Shown: positions 28,337-37,116 of the stretch, in pieces
Position numbering within the stretch: the stretch's first letter is position 1
Layout: each line of letters opens with the position of its first letter
Made by a program: the position numbers and the translations under genes
The notes under the pieces: model-generated
The model's input: only the letters and a program-made list of their open reading frames with translations
The model's database searches: none
What the model was told of the DNA's origin: nothing
Source: SCGC-AAA076-P13 sp963926355
GTDB taxonomy: Bacteria > Pseudomonadota > Gammaproteobacteria > Magnimaribacterales > D2472
Reading direction: 5' to 3'
Length of the DNA stretch: 64,000 bases
Assembly: GCA_963926355.1 (NCBI GenBank)
Contig: CAWUWW010000006.1
Span: 1-64,000 of the forward strand

Positions 28337-28970
28337 GAAAGTATATAGGTTCATCTAGATCAAACCAGGGCTCATAAGGCTCCATTACAGATTTAAGAAG
28401 ATCACTTTTTAGAAATATATTTAACCAATTTTTTATGTTTTTTATATCATCAAGGTCATCAAACCATTTTATATTAGCCAGTCTGAATTGCCTTATGAAT
28501 GGGAGGATTGAGATATCAAGCTTATTTATCTCATCCCCAAAAAACCAAAATGATCCAATTAAATTTTTATCCAGTTCTCTCAGAATTTTTAAACATGTGT
28601 TTTTATGCACTTCTTCATTTACATCAACATACCTTGTTGAGTACTTGTACCTATCAAGGTTAAATTTAAAATCTGTATCAAATAACTTTATGGTTTTTTG
28701 AGTAAAGAGCTCTTGATCATCTGATAGGTTGCCATCAAATATTCTTCTTTGCTCTAAAGCCCAGTCAATTAAATCAAGACTTTCTTCAATAATAGTGCCG
28801 TTATCAAGAAGCAGAACGGGAACAGTACCCTTAGGTGATATATCTAACATGGCAGAAGGTTTATTCCTTAGGCTTACCTCTCTTATTTCGCATTGAATAT
28901 TTGTTAAGTAAAGTACCATTCTTGCCCTCATGGCATAAGGGCATCTTTTAAAAGAATATAGGATATGCAT
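28323..28970 (-). CDS. Glutathione S-transferase-like / glutaredoxin-2-like protein
   Basis: This 215-residue protein has a thioredoxin-fold N-terminal domain starting MHILYSFKRCPYAMRARMVL. It has a CPYA sequence where Grx2 has CPYC, so one redox cysteine is missing. GTVPVLLLDNGTIIEESLDLIDW is the glutathione-binding cis-Pro and Glu-Ser region. An all-helical C-terminal GST domain follows. It is probably a cytosolic glutathione-dependent enzyme; the substrate is unknown. It lies 2 nt downstream of trhO on the same strand, so the two are likely co-transcribed, and converges on the glutamate dehydrogenase gene. Confidence 0.85.
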   Translation of the reverse strand: MHILYSFKRCPYAMRARMVLYLTNIQCEIREVSLRNKPSAMLDISPKGTVPVLLLDNGTIIEESLDLIDWALEQRRIFDGNLSDDQELFTQKTIKLFDTDFKFNLDRYKYSTRYVDVNEEVHKNTCLKILRELDKNLIGSFWFFGDEINKLDISILPFIRQFRLANIKWFDDLDDIKNIKNWLNIFLKSDLLKSVMEPYEPWFDLDEPIYFPKVL

Positions 28971-28972
28971 TG

Positions 28973-29911
28973 TTAAGAATTATTTTTTTTAGCCTCGTCC
29001 TTTGGTCCAATATGTTTTTGATTTCTTTTAGTTGCTAGGTCGACCTGCTTTTGCCTGCTCATATACCTAGTCTTTTGATCTTCTGTTTTTTCATTAAAGC
29101 ATTTTGGACAAGCAACACCTTTGATATAGCTTGAAGATTGCTTATCATCTTCGGTTATAGGCATTCTACATCCATGACACATATCATAACTACCCACTGA
29201 CAGATCATGCATAACAGAAACCCTGTCATCAAAAACAAAACATTCTCCATCCCATAATGAATTCTCTTTGGAAACTGTTTCAAAGTATTTTAAAACTCCG
29301 CCCTTGAGATGATTAACATCCATAAAACCATCACGTATCATCAAAGAAGATGCCTTTTCACACCTAATACCCCCAGTACAAAACATTGCAACTTTTTTAT
29401 TTTTTTTATCATCATCTGAAAAATTCTGACCTTTTACCCAAGCAGGAAAATCTCTAAATTTAATTGTTTTAGGATTAATAGCGTTTTTAAAACTTCCAAT
29501 AGAGTATTCATAATCATTTCTTGTATCTATAAGAATTATATCTTTTGAGGTAATTAATTTATTCCAATCTTTAGGGTTTACATATTTTCCAGATTGATTA
29601 GCGGGATTAATCGTTTTATCTCCGATCGTAACTATTTCTTCTTTTAGCTTTATTTTTAATCTTATAAAAGGATTAACTTCTGATTCTGAGTATTTGATAT
29701 CAATATCAGAAAAACTTGAAAGACTTTTTATAAAATCAAGGGCTTCTTCAACATTGAATTTAGTACCCGAGATGGTTCCATTTAACCCCTCCTTGCCCAC
29801 AAGTATTGTCCCGTAAATTGAAAGTTTTTTAAGCTTGTTTTTAATATTAACTTGAGTTGATGATGGATTATCAACTATTGAAAATTTATACAAGGCTGCT
29901 ACTAAAAACAT
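28973..29911 (-). CDS. trhO: tRNA uridine(34) hydroxylase (rhodanese-family, YceA/TrhO)
   Basis: TrhO hydroxylates U34 of certain tRNAs to ho5U with O2, the first step towards cmo5U and related wobble modifications. The 312-residue protein has the YceA N-terminal domain (GTILVGKEGLNGTISG), a rhodanese domain with the catalytic Cys in MFCTGGIRCEKAS, and a C-terminal four-cysteine segment (CHGC and CPKC) likely to bind zinc. ATG 29911 is taken as start; the longer frame begins with a GTG two codons upstream. Length and motifs match the family. The gap of 92 bp to the divergent gene at 30004 should contain both promoters. Confidence 0.92.
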   Translation of the reverse strand: MFLVAALYKFSIVDNPSSTQVNIKNKLKKLSIYGTILVGKEGLNGTISGTKFNVEEALDFIKSLSSFSDIDIKYSESEVNPFIRLKIKLKEEIVTIGDKTINPANQSGKYVNPKDWNKLITSKDIILIDTRNDYEYSIGSFKNAINPKTIKFRDFPAWVKGQNFSDDDKKNKKVAMFCTGGIRCEKASSLMIRDGFMDVNHLKGGVLKYFETVSKENSLWDGECFVFDDRVSVMHDLSVGSYDMCHGCRMPITEDDKQSSSYIKGVACPKCFNEKTEDQKTRYMSRQKQVDLATKRNQKHIGPKDEAKKNNS

Positions 29912-30003
29912 ATACACATATTACTACAAGAAAATCGACTAAGATTTGAAATAATAAGATTTTTTATCTACAAAATAAATAAAATAAGTTAAATTGGTTT
30001 TAC

Positions 30004-31092
30004 ATGAGCATACTAAGTAACAGTAAGAATTATATTCATATAAGTGACATAAATGATATTGATAAATCATTAGATAGAAACATTAAGAGTGCTTTAAAGA
30101 ATATTAAAACATCTCCTAGTCTTTTTCCTTATAAGGTAGAGATCAATAACAATAAAATTTATTTTGCTTTAATGACAAAAAAACATTATAGAGAAAGCTT
30201 CTTCATTCTCTCTGAAGGCAATGGGCCTGGGTTTTTAAAAGGCAGTCTATCATTCTCAGCAAACCTTATAAGTGTGATCGATTTATTTAAAAATAAAAGC
30301 CATATAGAAAAATCTTCAGTTATCTTCAATCATGGCTTTTGCTGCTCTACTTTATTGTCTAGATTGCTTGAGGAGAGTTTTAACGTTCTATCACTTAAAG
30401 AGCCCCCGCTATTAAATTCTTTACGACATCACCTTGAGAACAATGATGATGATAAAGATATTACAAATACTATTCTTGCAATTCATGACAGATCATTTTC
30501 TAAAAATCAAAGGGTTTTATGGAAACCAAGTGATTATGCATTTGATCTTATTGATATTACTCAACAACAAGATGTCCCAACTGTATATCTTTACTCTCCC
30601 TTAAGAGAATATATAGCCTCTTGCTCAAAAGAGAAAAGAAGGGAATGGATTGCACAAAGAGCTAATTATAAAAAAATAATAAATTTATTTAATTTAAATA
30701 ACAGTAATATTGATATTAGCAAAACTTCAATTCAAGCTACTTTATATTGGTGTTCGTTTGCTCAAAAATTCATTAACCTAAGTAGTAATAAAAATAATAT
30801 TGTTGCAGTTAACTCTAAAACACTTTTAGATAATCCTAAAATTTCATATAAAATTGGCAAGCATTTGAAGTTAAAACGTAAATTTAATATTTTTGAAAAA
30901 TCTAATATTAATTCTTTATTAAATACATATGCTAAAACGGATACTTATGAATTTAATAAAGAGCAAAGGGATGATCAACTTAATTTAATAATTGATAAAA
31001 ATCTTGACGATATAATTGAGGCCGAAAAGTTTGCTGAAGAAATACTAGGTATGAGTATTAAAAATTTTAAATTTAAAAATGAAATATTTTAA
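30004..31092 (+). CDS. Putative P-loop sulfotransferase-fold protein, unknown function
   Basis: I do not recognise this 362-residue protein as a named family. After a ~95-residue N-terminal part, the motif NHGFCCSTLLSRLLEES is followed by LSLKEPPLLNSL. This resembles the 5'-PSB loop (SGSTLLSRLL) and following strand of sulfotransferase-fold proteins, which bind PAPS or act as P-loop kinases. VLWKPSDYAFDLI and TVYLYSPLREYIASCSKEKRREWI could be the 3'-phosphate-binding region. The C-terminal part is helical and rich in Asn and Lys. No signal peptide or TM segment is seen. It stands alone between trhO and two tRNAs, transcribed towards the tRNAs. The sulfotransferase assignment is moderate and the substrate is unknown. 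Confidence 0.6.
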   Translation: MSILSNSKNYIHISDINDIDKSLDRNIKSALKNIKTSPSLFPYKVEINNNKIYFALMTKKHYRESFFILSEGNGPGFLKGSLSFSANLISVIDLFKNKSHIEKSSVIFNHGFCCSTLLSRLLEESFNVLSLKEPPLLNSLRHHLENNDDDKDITNTILAIHDRSFSKNQRVLWKPSDYAFDLIDITQQQDVPTVYLYSPLREYIASCSKEKRREWIAQRANYKKIINLFNLNNSNIDISKTSIQATLYWCSFAQKFINLSSNKNNIVAVNSKTLLDNPKISYKIGKHLKLKRKFNIFEKSNINSLLNTYAKTDTYEFNKEQRDDQLNLIIDKNLDDIIEAEKFAEEILGMSIKNFKFKNEIF

Positions 31093-31105
31093 ATTTCAAG
31101 TTAAG

Positions 31106-31182
31106 TGGCGCGCCTGAAGAGATTCGAACTCCTGACCCACGGATTAGAAATCCGTTGCTCTATCCAGCTGAGCTACAGGCGC
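31106..31182 (-). tRNA. tRNA-Arg (anticodon TCT)
   Basis: The minus strand folds as a cloverleaf: acceptor GCGCCTG/CAGGCGC, D-arm GCTCAGCTGG, anticodon stem ACGGA/TCCGT with TCT in the loop, T-loop TTCGAAT and encoded CCA. It reads AGA codons (and AGG), the main Arg codons in this AT-rich genome. It follows tRNA-Pro by one base and is probably cut from the same precursor. Confidence 0.96.
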
Positions 31183-31183
31183 A

Positions 31184-31260
31184 TGGTCGGGGTAGTAGGA
31201 TTCGAACCTACGACCACTCGCTCCCAAAGCGAGTGCGCTACCAGACTGCGCTATACCCCG
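31184..31260 (-). tRNA. tRNA-Pro (anticodon TGG)
   Basis: The minus strand folds with acceptor CGGGGTA/TACCCCG, anticodon stem CTCGC/GCGAG, loop TTTGGGA giving anticodon TGG, T-arm GTAGG-TTCGAAT-CCTAC, discriminator A and encoded CCA. The single base before tRNA-Arg implies one tandem precursor transcript. The 89 bp between this tRNA and folD are AT-rich, with no further feature I can support. Confidence 0.96.
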
Positions 31261-31349
31261 AGGATGCAAATATTAAAGTTTATATAAAAAATAAGCAATG
31301 CTCATGTGAATAAATATTAATTAATATTGATTAATGAGATAATAATTAC

Positions 31350-32192
31350 ATGACAGCAAAAATATTAGACGGTAAAAAATTAGCAACTCTTTCAGAAGAA
31401 TTCATTAAAAGAGAGGTTTCTGAGCTTATTAAAGCTGGCATTACTCCAACATTGGCCACGATATTAGTTGGGCATGACCCTGCTTCAGAAACATATGTAA
31501 AAATGAAAAGAAATACATGCAAACGAGTTGGCATGGAGTCTATAGCTGTTGAACTTCCAGAAACAACAACAACTGAAGAGTTATTAAAAACAATCGAAGA
31601 CTTAAATCTAGATGTTAATGTTCACGGCATTCTCCTTCAACACCCCACTCCTTCTCATATAGACGAGAGGAAGTGTTTTGATTCAATAGCTATAGAAAAG
31701 GACGTTGACGGTGTCACATGCCTGGGTTTTGGAAATATGTCTATGGGGATAGATGCATACGGCTCATGCACTCCTGCTGGAATTATTAGATTAATAGAAT
31801 ATTATGAATTAAAAATAGAAGGCAAAAATGCTGTTGTTGTTGGAAGAAGTCCTATTTTAGGAAAGCCTATGGCAATGATGTTATTAAATCTAAATGCTAC
31901 TGTTACTATTTGCCATTCGAGAACACAAGATATTGATTCTATAATTAAGCAAGCCGATTTAATTGTTGGTGCGGTAGGAATACCTAAGTTTATAAAAACC
32001 GAATGGATTAAAGAAGGTGCGATAGTTATCGATGCTGGCTTCCATCCTGAAAAATGCGGCGATATTGATTTATCAGAGATGGATAATATCTCCTCTGCTT
32101 ACACGCCTGTTCCAGGAGGTGTTGGGCCAATGACTATAAATACATTGATATTGCATACTATGAAGTCTGCAAAAAAATTAATTAACAAATAA
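31350..32192 (+). CDS. folD: Bifunctional methylene-THF dehydrogenase / methenyl-THF cyclohydrolase
   Basis: FolD interconverts 5,10-methylene-THF and 10-formyl-THF for purine synthesis and formyl-Met-tRNA. The 280 residues include the active-site segment DPASETYVKMKRNTCKRVG (catalytic Lys region), ILLQHPTPSHID, and the C-terminal NADP-binding motif GRSPILGKPMAMML. TPVPGGVGPMTINTL is the standard C-terminal FolD signature. ILLQHP replaces the common VQLPLP version. It is transcribed divergently from tRNA-Pro and ends 2 bp from the convergent DUF4389 gene, with no terminator between. Confidence 0.96.
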   Translation: MTAKILDGKKLATLSEEFIKREVSELIKAGITPTLATILVGHDPASETYVKMKRNTCKRVGMESIAVELPETTTTEELLKTIEDLNLDVNVHGILLQHPTPSHIDERKCFDSIAIEKDVDGVTCLGFGNMSMGIDAYGSCTPAGIIRLIEYYELKIEGKNAVVVGRSPILGKPMAMMLLNLNATVTICHSRTQDIDSIIKQADLIVGAVGIPKFIKTEWIKEGAIVIDAGFHPEKCGDIDLSEMDNISSAYTPVPGGVGPMTINTLILHTMKSAKKLINK

Positions 32193-32194
32193 GT

Positions 32195-32563
32195 TTATTC
32201 TTTAGGCTCTTCTTTGGAAGTAGCTTCATCTATTGGATCTAGCTCAGCCTCTATTATTTCACCCTCTTCATCTCCTTGATCTTCTTCAGTTTCTGAGTGA
32301 CCAGGCTTAAAAGGGAAAGGCTTATCATCAGTTTCAAATAATAAAAATGCTAAGGTATCATGAAAAAATTCAATTATATAAGAATTGAAATTGCTAATTG
32401 AATTATTTGCTTTAGAGGTAAATAAAACAAAAAGGAATTGAACAAAAGATAGGCCAATACATATAGATAATGCAAAATTAATTGCAAAAGCATAGAAAAA
32501 CATAAATACAAACCTAATCCATTTACTGGTTTTTAAAATTTCGTCTTTGTTTATATGTTCCAT
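32195..32563 (-). CDS. DUF4389-family membrane protein with acidic C-terminal tail
   Basis: A small inner-membrane protein of 122 residues. Two hydrophobic stretches (about 17-55) form a hairpin or pair of TM segments, followed by a soluble helix and the motif DKPFPFKPG, typical of DUF4389. The last ~33 residues are almost all acidic (EDQGDEEGEIIEAELD and so on) and probably disordered. No function is known for the family. It is 11 nt downstream of gpsA in a minus-strand run htpG-gpsA-DUF4389. Confidence 0.8.
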   Translation of the reverse strand: MEHINKDEILKTSKWIRFVFMFFYAFAINFALSICIGLSFVQFLFVLFTSKANNSISNFNSYIIEFFHDTLAFLLFETDDKPFPFKPGHSETEEDQGDEEGEIIEAELDPIDEATSKEEPKE

Positions 32564-32574
32564 AATTTTTTTTC

Positions 32575-33594
32575 CTAATATGTAAATTCTACATCAACTT
32601 CATGCGAATTATTAATAAGATCATCAATTAATGTTTTTGGTAAATAATTCTTATAAACAATATTATATAAAGAATCAACAAGTGGCATGCTTATGCCCAG
32701 CTCCTTTGATTCCTCTTTTATAACATCTAAAGTTCTAATGCCTTCTGCTACTTGGCCAACTTGATCTTTAGCTTCCTGAAGTGTCATGCCATTTCCTAAA
32801 TTAGATCCTAGTTGATAATTTCTTGATAATCCTGATGTGCAAGTTGCAACTAAATCACCCATTCCAGCAAGGCCAAGAAATGTAATTGGGTTAGCTCCTT
32901 TTGCTACCGCAAATCTACTCATTTCAGCCATGCTTCTGGTTAAGATTAAGCCTACTGCATTCTCACCAACATCTAATGAATCTGCAATTCCGCAGATAAT
33001 TGCATAAATATTTTTTAAAGCCCCGGCCAACTCCACGCCCTGAATGTCATTGCTAGAATAAACTTTAAATGTATCTGACGACAAAACTTTTTTAACCTGA
33101 CTAAGTAATGCATCACTGGAGCTAGCAATAACAGTTCCTGCTATCTTTTTATCAGCTATCTCTTTTGCAAGATTGGGGCCACTTAGGACGCCAACTTGAT
33201 TTATATTTGCATCTATATTCATAGAAATAATATCTGACATTGATCTAAATGGATTTAATTTAATGCCTTTGGTGCATGAGACAATATAAGAGCCTTCTTC
33301 AATCATTGGATTGATTCGTTCCATTATTGTTTCAAAAATTAAGCTAGGTGTTGCAATGAAAACTAATGATGAGCCATCCATGACATCATCTAATTTCTCA
33401 GATGCAGATATATTTGAAGATAATTGTAACTCAGGATGATAGGTTGAATTAGCGCCCTCAGAGTTAATTCTAAGCGCCTGTTCAGAATCTCTGACCCAAA
33501 GAGATACCTCATATCCATTTGAGGCAGCAATGTTGGCCAGAACGGTACCAAAACTTCCTCCTCCTAATACTGCTACCTTAATACTTGCAGTCAT
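32575..33594 (-). CDS. gpsA: Glycerol-3-phosphate dehydrogenase [NAD(P)+]
   Basis: GpsA reduces dihydroxyacetone phosphate to sn-glycerol 3-phosphate, the backbone precursor for phospholipids. The 339 residues start with the Rossmann motif VAVLGGGSFGTVLANIAA, then FIATPSLIF, SCTKGI, LSGPNLAKEIA, the catalytic Lys in ELAGALKNIYAIICGI, and GMGDLVATCTSGLSRNYQLG. The C-terminus VAEGIRTLDVI is also characteristic. It starts 2 nt after the htpG stop, suggesting co-transcription. All active-site residues that I can locate are present. Confidence 0.96.
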   Translation of the reverse strand: MTASIKVAVLGGGSFGTVLANIAASNGYEVSLWVRDSEQALRINSEGANSTYHPELQLSSNISASEKLDDVMDGSSLVFIATPSLIFETIMERINPMIEEGSYIVSCTKGIKLNPFRSMSDIISMNIDANINQVGVLSGPNLAKEIADKKIAGTVIASSSDALLSQVKKVLSSDTFKVYSSNDIQGVELAGALKNIYAIICGIADSLDVGENAVGLILTRSMAEMSRFAVAKGANPITFLGLAGMGDLVATCTSGLSRNYQLGSNLGNGMTLQEAKDQVGQVAEGIRTLDVIKEESKELGISMPLVDSLYNIVYKNYLPKTLIDDLINNSHEVDVEFTY

Positions 33595-33596
33595 GT

Positions 33597-35423
33597 TTAT
33601 GATAAATATTTATCAAGCTGTCTTAGATACTTAGATGGATCCTTGGGAGAGCCTCCCTCTGCAATGACAGCATAGTCATATAAAAAATCAACAAAGGAAT
33701 TAAATTGCTTACCTTTTAAATCTTTTAATTTTTTTAGAAGTTTATGTTTTATATTAATTTCAAAAATAGGATGAGATGATCCTAATGTCTGGCCAGATGC
33801 TTCGAGGATTTTTCTTAATTGAGCCCCTGGTTCATTTTGAGGAAGAATTAAGCAGGTTGCTGAGTTTGTTAGTCTTGAACTTACCAAGACATCAGAAACC
33901 TTATCATCTAAATGTTTTTTTATTTTTTCTACTAGGCCTTGATCTGCTTCTGAGACTTTTTTTTCAGAATCTTTACTGTCAGAGCTTTCTTTTGCAGCAT
34001 TAACTAACTGCTTTCCTTTAAACTCATTAAGTCCAGCCATCAACCACTCATCAATCCTGTCGGTTAATAGAAGAATTTCTGTTCCTTTGGCTTTCAATCC
34101 TTCGATATGAGGAGAGTTAGCGGCAGCTTCATATGTGTCTGCAACACAATAATATATTTTATCCTGATCTTCTTCCATTCGACCGATGTAATCATCTAAA
34201 GTTTGATCTGCTTCAATGGACTCATTATGAGATGTTGAGAAAAGCAATAAGCTAGAAATTAATTCTTTATTTTCAAAATCTTCAGCAGGTCCTTCTTTTA
34301 AGACCAAGCCATACTCGAGCCAAAACTCTTTATATTTATCCAATGATAAATCTTTTAAAGATTTTAAAGATTCTAATATTTTTTTAGTAACACCTTTTTT
34401 AATTGTGTCCACAAGGGGATGTTCTTGGAGTATTTCTCTGGAAACATTTAATGGTAAATCACCTGTATCAATAATACCTCTTACAAACCTTAAATATAAA
34501 GGTAGGAAGTTAGATGCATCATCCATAATAAAGACTCTTTGTATATATAACTTTATTCCTTTTGGAGATTCCCTGTTCCATAAATCAAAGGGTGGTTTAG
34601 ATGGTACATATAATAAATTAGTGTACTCATTTTTTCCCTCAACCTTATTGTGAGCCCATAATAGTGGATCTACCTGGTCATAGCTCATAAATTTGTAAAA
34701 TTCTTTATACTCCTCATCTTTAATAGATCTTTTAGGCTTTAGCCATAAAGCATCTGCATCATTTATTCTGTGAGATTCATTTGATTCAGTGATTAAGTTA
34801 AGTGGGAAATTAATGTACTGGGAATATTTCTCTAGTAAATATCTAACCCTACCCTCGTCTGCAAATTCTTTATTTTCCTCATTCAAAAAAATAATTATAT
34901 CTGTGCCATTAGTTTCTTTTGTTACTTGCTCAAGTTTATATTTTTCCTCACCGTCACTTTCCCAAAGAGTGGCATTATCTGAATTTTCAAAAACAGATTT
35001 AGTAATGACTTGAACTTTATCAGCAACCATAAATGCTGAATAAAATCCAACCCCAAATTGACCTATTAAGTTTGAATCTTTTTTATCATCTCCAGTTATG
35101 TTGCCTAAAAAAGAGGCCGTTCCTGATCTTGCTATAGTTCCAATATTTTCTATAACCTCAGACTCAGTCATTCCAATTCCATTATCAGAAATAATAATCT
35201 TATTTTCTTCTTTGATAACTTTTACATCTATTTTTAAATCTTTATTGAAAACAGACAATGATTTATCTTCAACAGCTTTAAATCTTAATTTATCAATAGC
35301 ATCTGAGGCATTAGAGACAAGCTCACGAACAAATATTTCTTTATTAGAATATAAAGAATGAATCATTAGCTTTAGAAGCTGCTTGGTTTCTGTTTGAAAT
35401 ACTTTAGTTTTTGATTTAGCCAT
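33597..35423 (-). CDS. htpG: Hsp90-family chaperone HtpG
   Basis: HtpG is the bacterial Hsp90, an ATP-dependent cytoplasmic chaperone. The 608-residue protein shows the N-terminal GHKL ATPase signatures ELVSNASDAIDKLRF, ISDNGIGMTESEVIENIGTIA and IGQFGVGFYSAFMVADKV, the middle domain with LPLNVSREILQE, and a C-terminal dimerisation domain. The length is close to E. coli HtpG (624). AAGGG before the ATG is the ribosome-binding site. It heads a run with gpsA and DUF4389, 66 nt downstream of the DUF4149 gene. No sigma-32 promoter was confidently seen. Confidence 0.97.
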   Translation of the reverse strand: MAKSKTKVFQTETKQLLKLMIHSLYSNKEIFVRELVSNASDAIDKLRFKAVEDKSLSVFNKDLKIDVKVIKEENKIIISDNGIGMTESEVIENIGTIARSGTASFLGNITGDDKKDSNLIGQFGVGFYSAFMVADKVQVITKSVFENSDNATLWESDGEEKYKLEQVTKETNGTDIIIFLNEENKEFADEGRVRYLLEKYSQYINFPLNLITESNESHRINDADALWLKPKRSIKDEEYKEFYKFMSYDQVDPLLWAHNKVEGKNEYTNLLYVPSKPPFDLWNRESPKGIKLYIQRVFIMDDASNFLPLYLRFVRGIIDTGDLPLNVSREILQEHPLVDTIKKGVTKKILESLKSLKDLSLDKYKEFWLEYGLVLKEGPAEDFENKELISSLLLFSTSHNESIEADQTLDDYIGRMEEDQDKIYYCVADTYEAAANSPHIEGLKAKGTEILLLTDRIDEWLMAGLNEFKGKQLVNAAKESSDSKDSEKKVSEADQGLVEKIKKHLDDKVSDVLVSSRLTNSATCLILPQNEPGAQLRKILEASGQTLGSSHPIFEINIKHKLLKKLKDLKGKQFNSFVDFLYDYAVIAEGGSPKDPSKYLRQLDKYLS

Positions 35424-35489
35424 ATTAATACCCTTATGTTAAGTTATTTGTAGTATCTAATCTTTAAAATTCAAGGTCTAGGCCTATAT

Positions 35490-35897
35490 TTATTGATTAA
35501 TCACTCTAATTATCTCAATCACTGAGGCTGCAAATATAATTACAGTGTTAAAAATGCTAAGGCTATGAAGTGATCTAAAAAGCCTATCCCAACCCCTATC
35601 TTTAGCAATATTTGTTAGTGGAATAATTATGTATCCAAGAAAAGAGAAAGAAACAGCAATTAGTGCAATATAAATATCTATTGTTGAAAAGAAAAGATAT
35701 GAAATCAGTAAAGCTATTAAGGTTATTAATAATAGTAACAAGTAGTATCTAGGAAAAATTTTTCTTAGAAAATTAGATGCATTTTGATCATCAAGTACCT
35801 TAAAGACAACTGGGGCTGTTAGAAGAACTTGAGCAAATATTATCCCCAAAACCAATGAGTAGCATAATATTAGAAGGATTAAGATAACTATATTCAT
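35490..35897 (-). CDS. DUF4149-family membrane protein
   Basis: A 135-residue integral membrane protein with four hydrophobic segments. The N-terminal TM (ILILLILCYSLVLGIIFAQ) is followed by VLDDQNASNFLRKIFPRYY and RLFRSLHSLSIFNTVIIF, a pattern typical of DUF4149. Function is not known. Its ATG lies only 7 nt downstream of the encoded CCA of tRNA-Asp, with no ribosome-binding site in that space. The mRNA therefore either contains the tRNA or becomes essentially leaderless after tRNA maturation. Confidence 0.8.
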   Translation of the reverse strand: MNIVILILLILCYSLVLGIIFAQVLLTAPVVFKVLDDQNASNFLRKIFPRYYLLLLLITLIALLISYLFFSTIDIYIALIAVSFSFLGYIIIPLTNIAKDRGWDRLFRSLHSLSIFNTVIIFAASVIEIIRVINQ

Positions 35898-35904
35898 AAT
35901 AAAG

Positions 35905-35979
35905 TGGCGGTCTGACGGGGAATCGAACCCCGAACACCGCCGTGACAGGGCGGAATTATAACCGTTTAACTACCAGACC
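35905..35979 (-). tRNA. tRNA-Asp (anticodon GTC)
   Basis: The minus strand folds: acceptor GGTCTGG/TCAGACC (one G-U), short D-arm GTTA/TAAT, anticodon stem CCGCC/GGCGG with loop CTGTCAC, T-arm CGGGG-TTCGATT-CCCCG, G73 and encoded CCA. It is the second tRNA after tRNA-Val and abuts the DUF4149 start. Confidence 0.96.
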
Positions 35980-36035
35980 ACTAAACCGTTGGATTGAATA
36001 ATATCTATTTTAGATAAAAGTGCAACCAAAAAAAA

Positions 36036-36112
36036 TGGTGGGTGATGACAGGTTCGAACTGCCGACCCTCTCGGTGTAAACGAGATGCTCTACCAAACTG
36101 AGCTAATCACCC
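36036..36112 (-). tRNA. tRNA-Val (anticodon TAC)
   Basis: The minus strand folds: acceptor GGGTGAT/ATCACCC, D-arm GCTCAGTTTGGTAGAGC, anticodon stem TCTCG/CGAGA with loop TTTACAC, T-loop TTCGAAC, A73 and encoded CCA. It lies 56 nt before tRNA-Asp and is probably on the same transcript. The 105 bp upstream to the EamA stop hold a TATAAC at a plausible distance but no convincing -35. Confidence 0.96.
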
Positions 36113-36217
36113 TTTCTTTATCAACCAAAAACGTTATATTTTTTAACTATCAATGATTAAGGTGGCTAATAATACTATTTTATTTATAAAAATAATACGA
36201 CTATTTCACATCAAACT

Positions 36218-37099
36218 TTATTTTCTTGAGAGATTAATTCTTGCTAAATAAATTCCAAACAAGGTTATGGATACAAATACTAATTGTGTGATATTTAAGA
36301 TTTCTGAGAAAATTACTGCCGCTAGCATCGTTGCTGTTAATGGCTGCATTAGCAAACCAATTGAACCATCAGATGCAGAAATATTAGCTATGCCGATAGT
36401 TATAAGAAACTGACCTCCAAACTGACATAGAAAAGCCAATAGTAATAAATTAATCCACTCAGAATTAGATGAGGGAACTCTTGAGCCCTCTTCGATTAAA
36501 GTTGGGAAGATTGAAAAAATACAACAAAATAAAGTAGTGTAAAAAATAATATTTAATGCAGTTTCTTTTCCAAGTTTCGATATTATTAACAAGTAAACCC
36601 CATAGAAAAAAGCTGCAACAAGACATAAGACATCGCCTAATATCTTGCCATTAGAGTAATTACTAGAAAATATTATTAACCCGGTAATACCCAGATAGGT
36701 TATAAAGAACGACAAGGCAAATCCCCTACTAGGAACTTCTTTAAAAATTATAATAGATAAAATAGCAACAAAAATAGGAGCAGAATTAACTATTATTGTT
36801 GCATTAGATACTGATGTTATATTCATGCTGTGATGCCAAAGAATTAGATCAGATGTAAATGCAAGAGATGCAATAGCTGTATAGAGAATAGTTTTTTTAC
36901 TTTTAACTTTAAAAAAAACAGTTTTATTTTTAACTAAATTAAAGACTATCAGAAAGGGTAGCGTGAGGAGCATTCTATAAAATAGAATTGATGAGGAAGA
37001 TAACTCACTCCACTTAACAAATATTGGCGCAAAACCTATAAGCATTGCACCAGCTGCAAGCATAAAAAAATAATTTGAACGCTGAAAATTTTCAATCAT
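36218..37099 (-). CDS. EamA-family (DMT superfamily) transporter
   Basis: This 293-residue inner-membrane protein has about ten TM segments in two EamA repeats: residues about 12-140 (start AAGAMLIGFAPIFVKWSELS, with SILFYRMLLTLPF) and 150-290 (GDVLCLVAAFFYGVYLLIISK). Members export amino acids or metabolites; the substrate cannot be predicted. LMQPLTATMLAAVIFSEIL is the conserved C-terminal EamA segment. It is divergent from xseA, with start codons only 17 nt apart. Confidence 0.88.
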   Translation of the reverse strand: MIENFQRSNYFFMLAAGAMLIGFAPIFVKWSELSSSSILFYRMLLTLPFLIVFNLVKNKTVFFKVKSKKTILYTAIASLAFTSDLILWHHSMNITSVSNATIIVNSAPIFVAILSIIIFKEVPSRGFALSFFITYLGITGLIIFSSNYSNGKILGDVLCLVAAFFYGVYLLIISKLGKETALNIIFYTTLFCCIFSIFPTLIEEGSRVPSSNSEWINLLLLAFLCQFGGQFLITIGIANISASDGSIGLLMQPLTATMLAAVIFSEILNITQLVFVSITLFGIYLARINLSRK

Positions 37100-37116
37100 G
37101 AAGTTATACTTTGTAT

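Noticed and set aside
31105..31287. Open frame across tRNA-Arg and tRNA-Pro on the plus strand
   Set aside because: The bases are fully explained by two tRNA cloverleaves; proteins predicted over tRNAs are a common artefact.
37075..37110. TTGAAC and TATACT upstream of xseA as a promoter
   Set aside because: The spacer is 24 bp, too long for a sigma-70 promoter; only the -10-like TATACT is mentioned under xseA.
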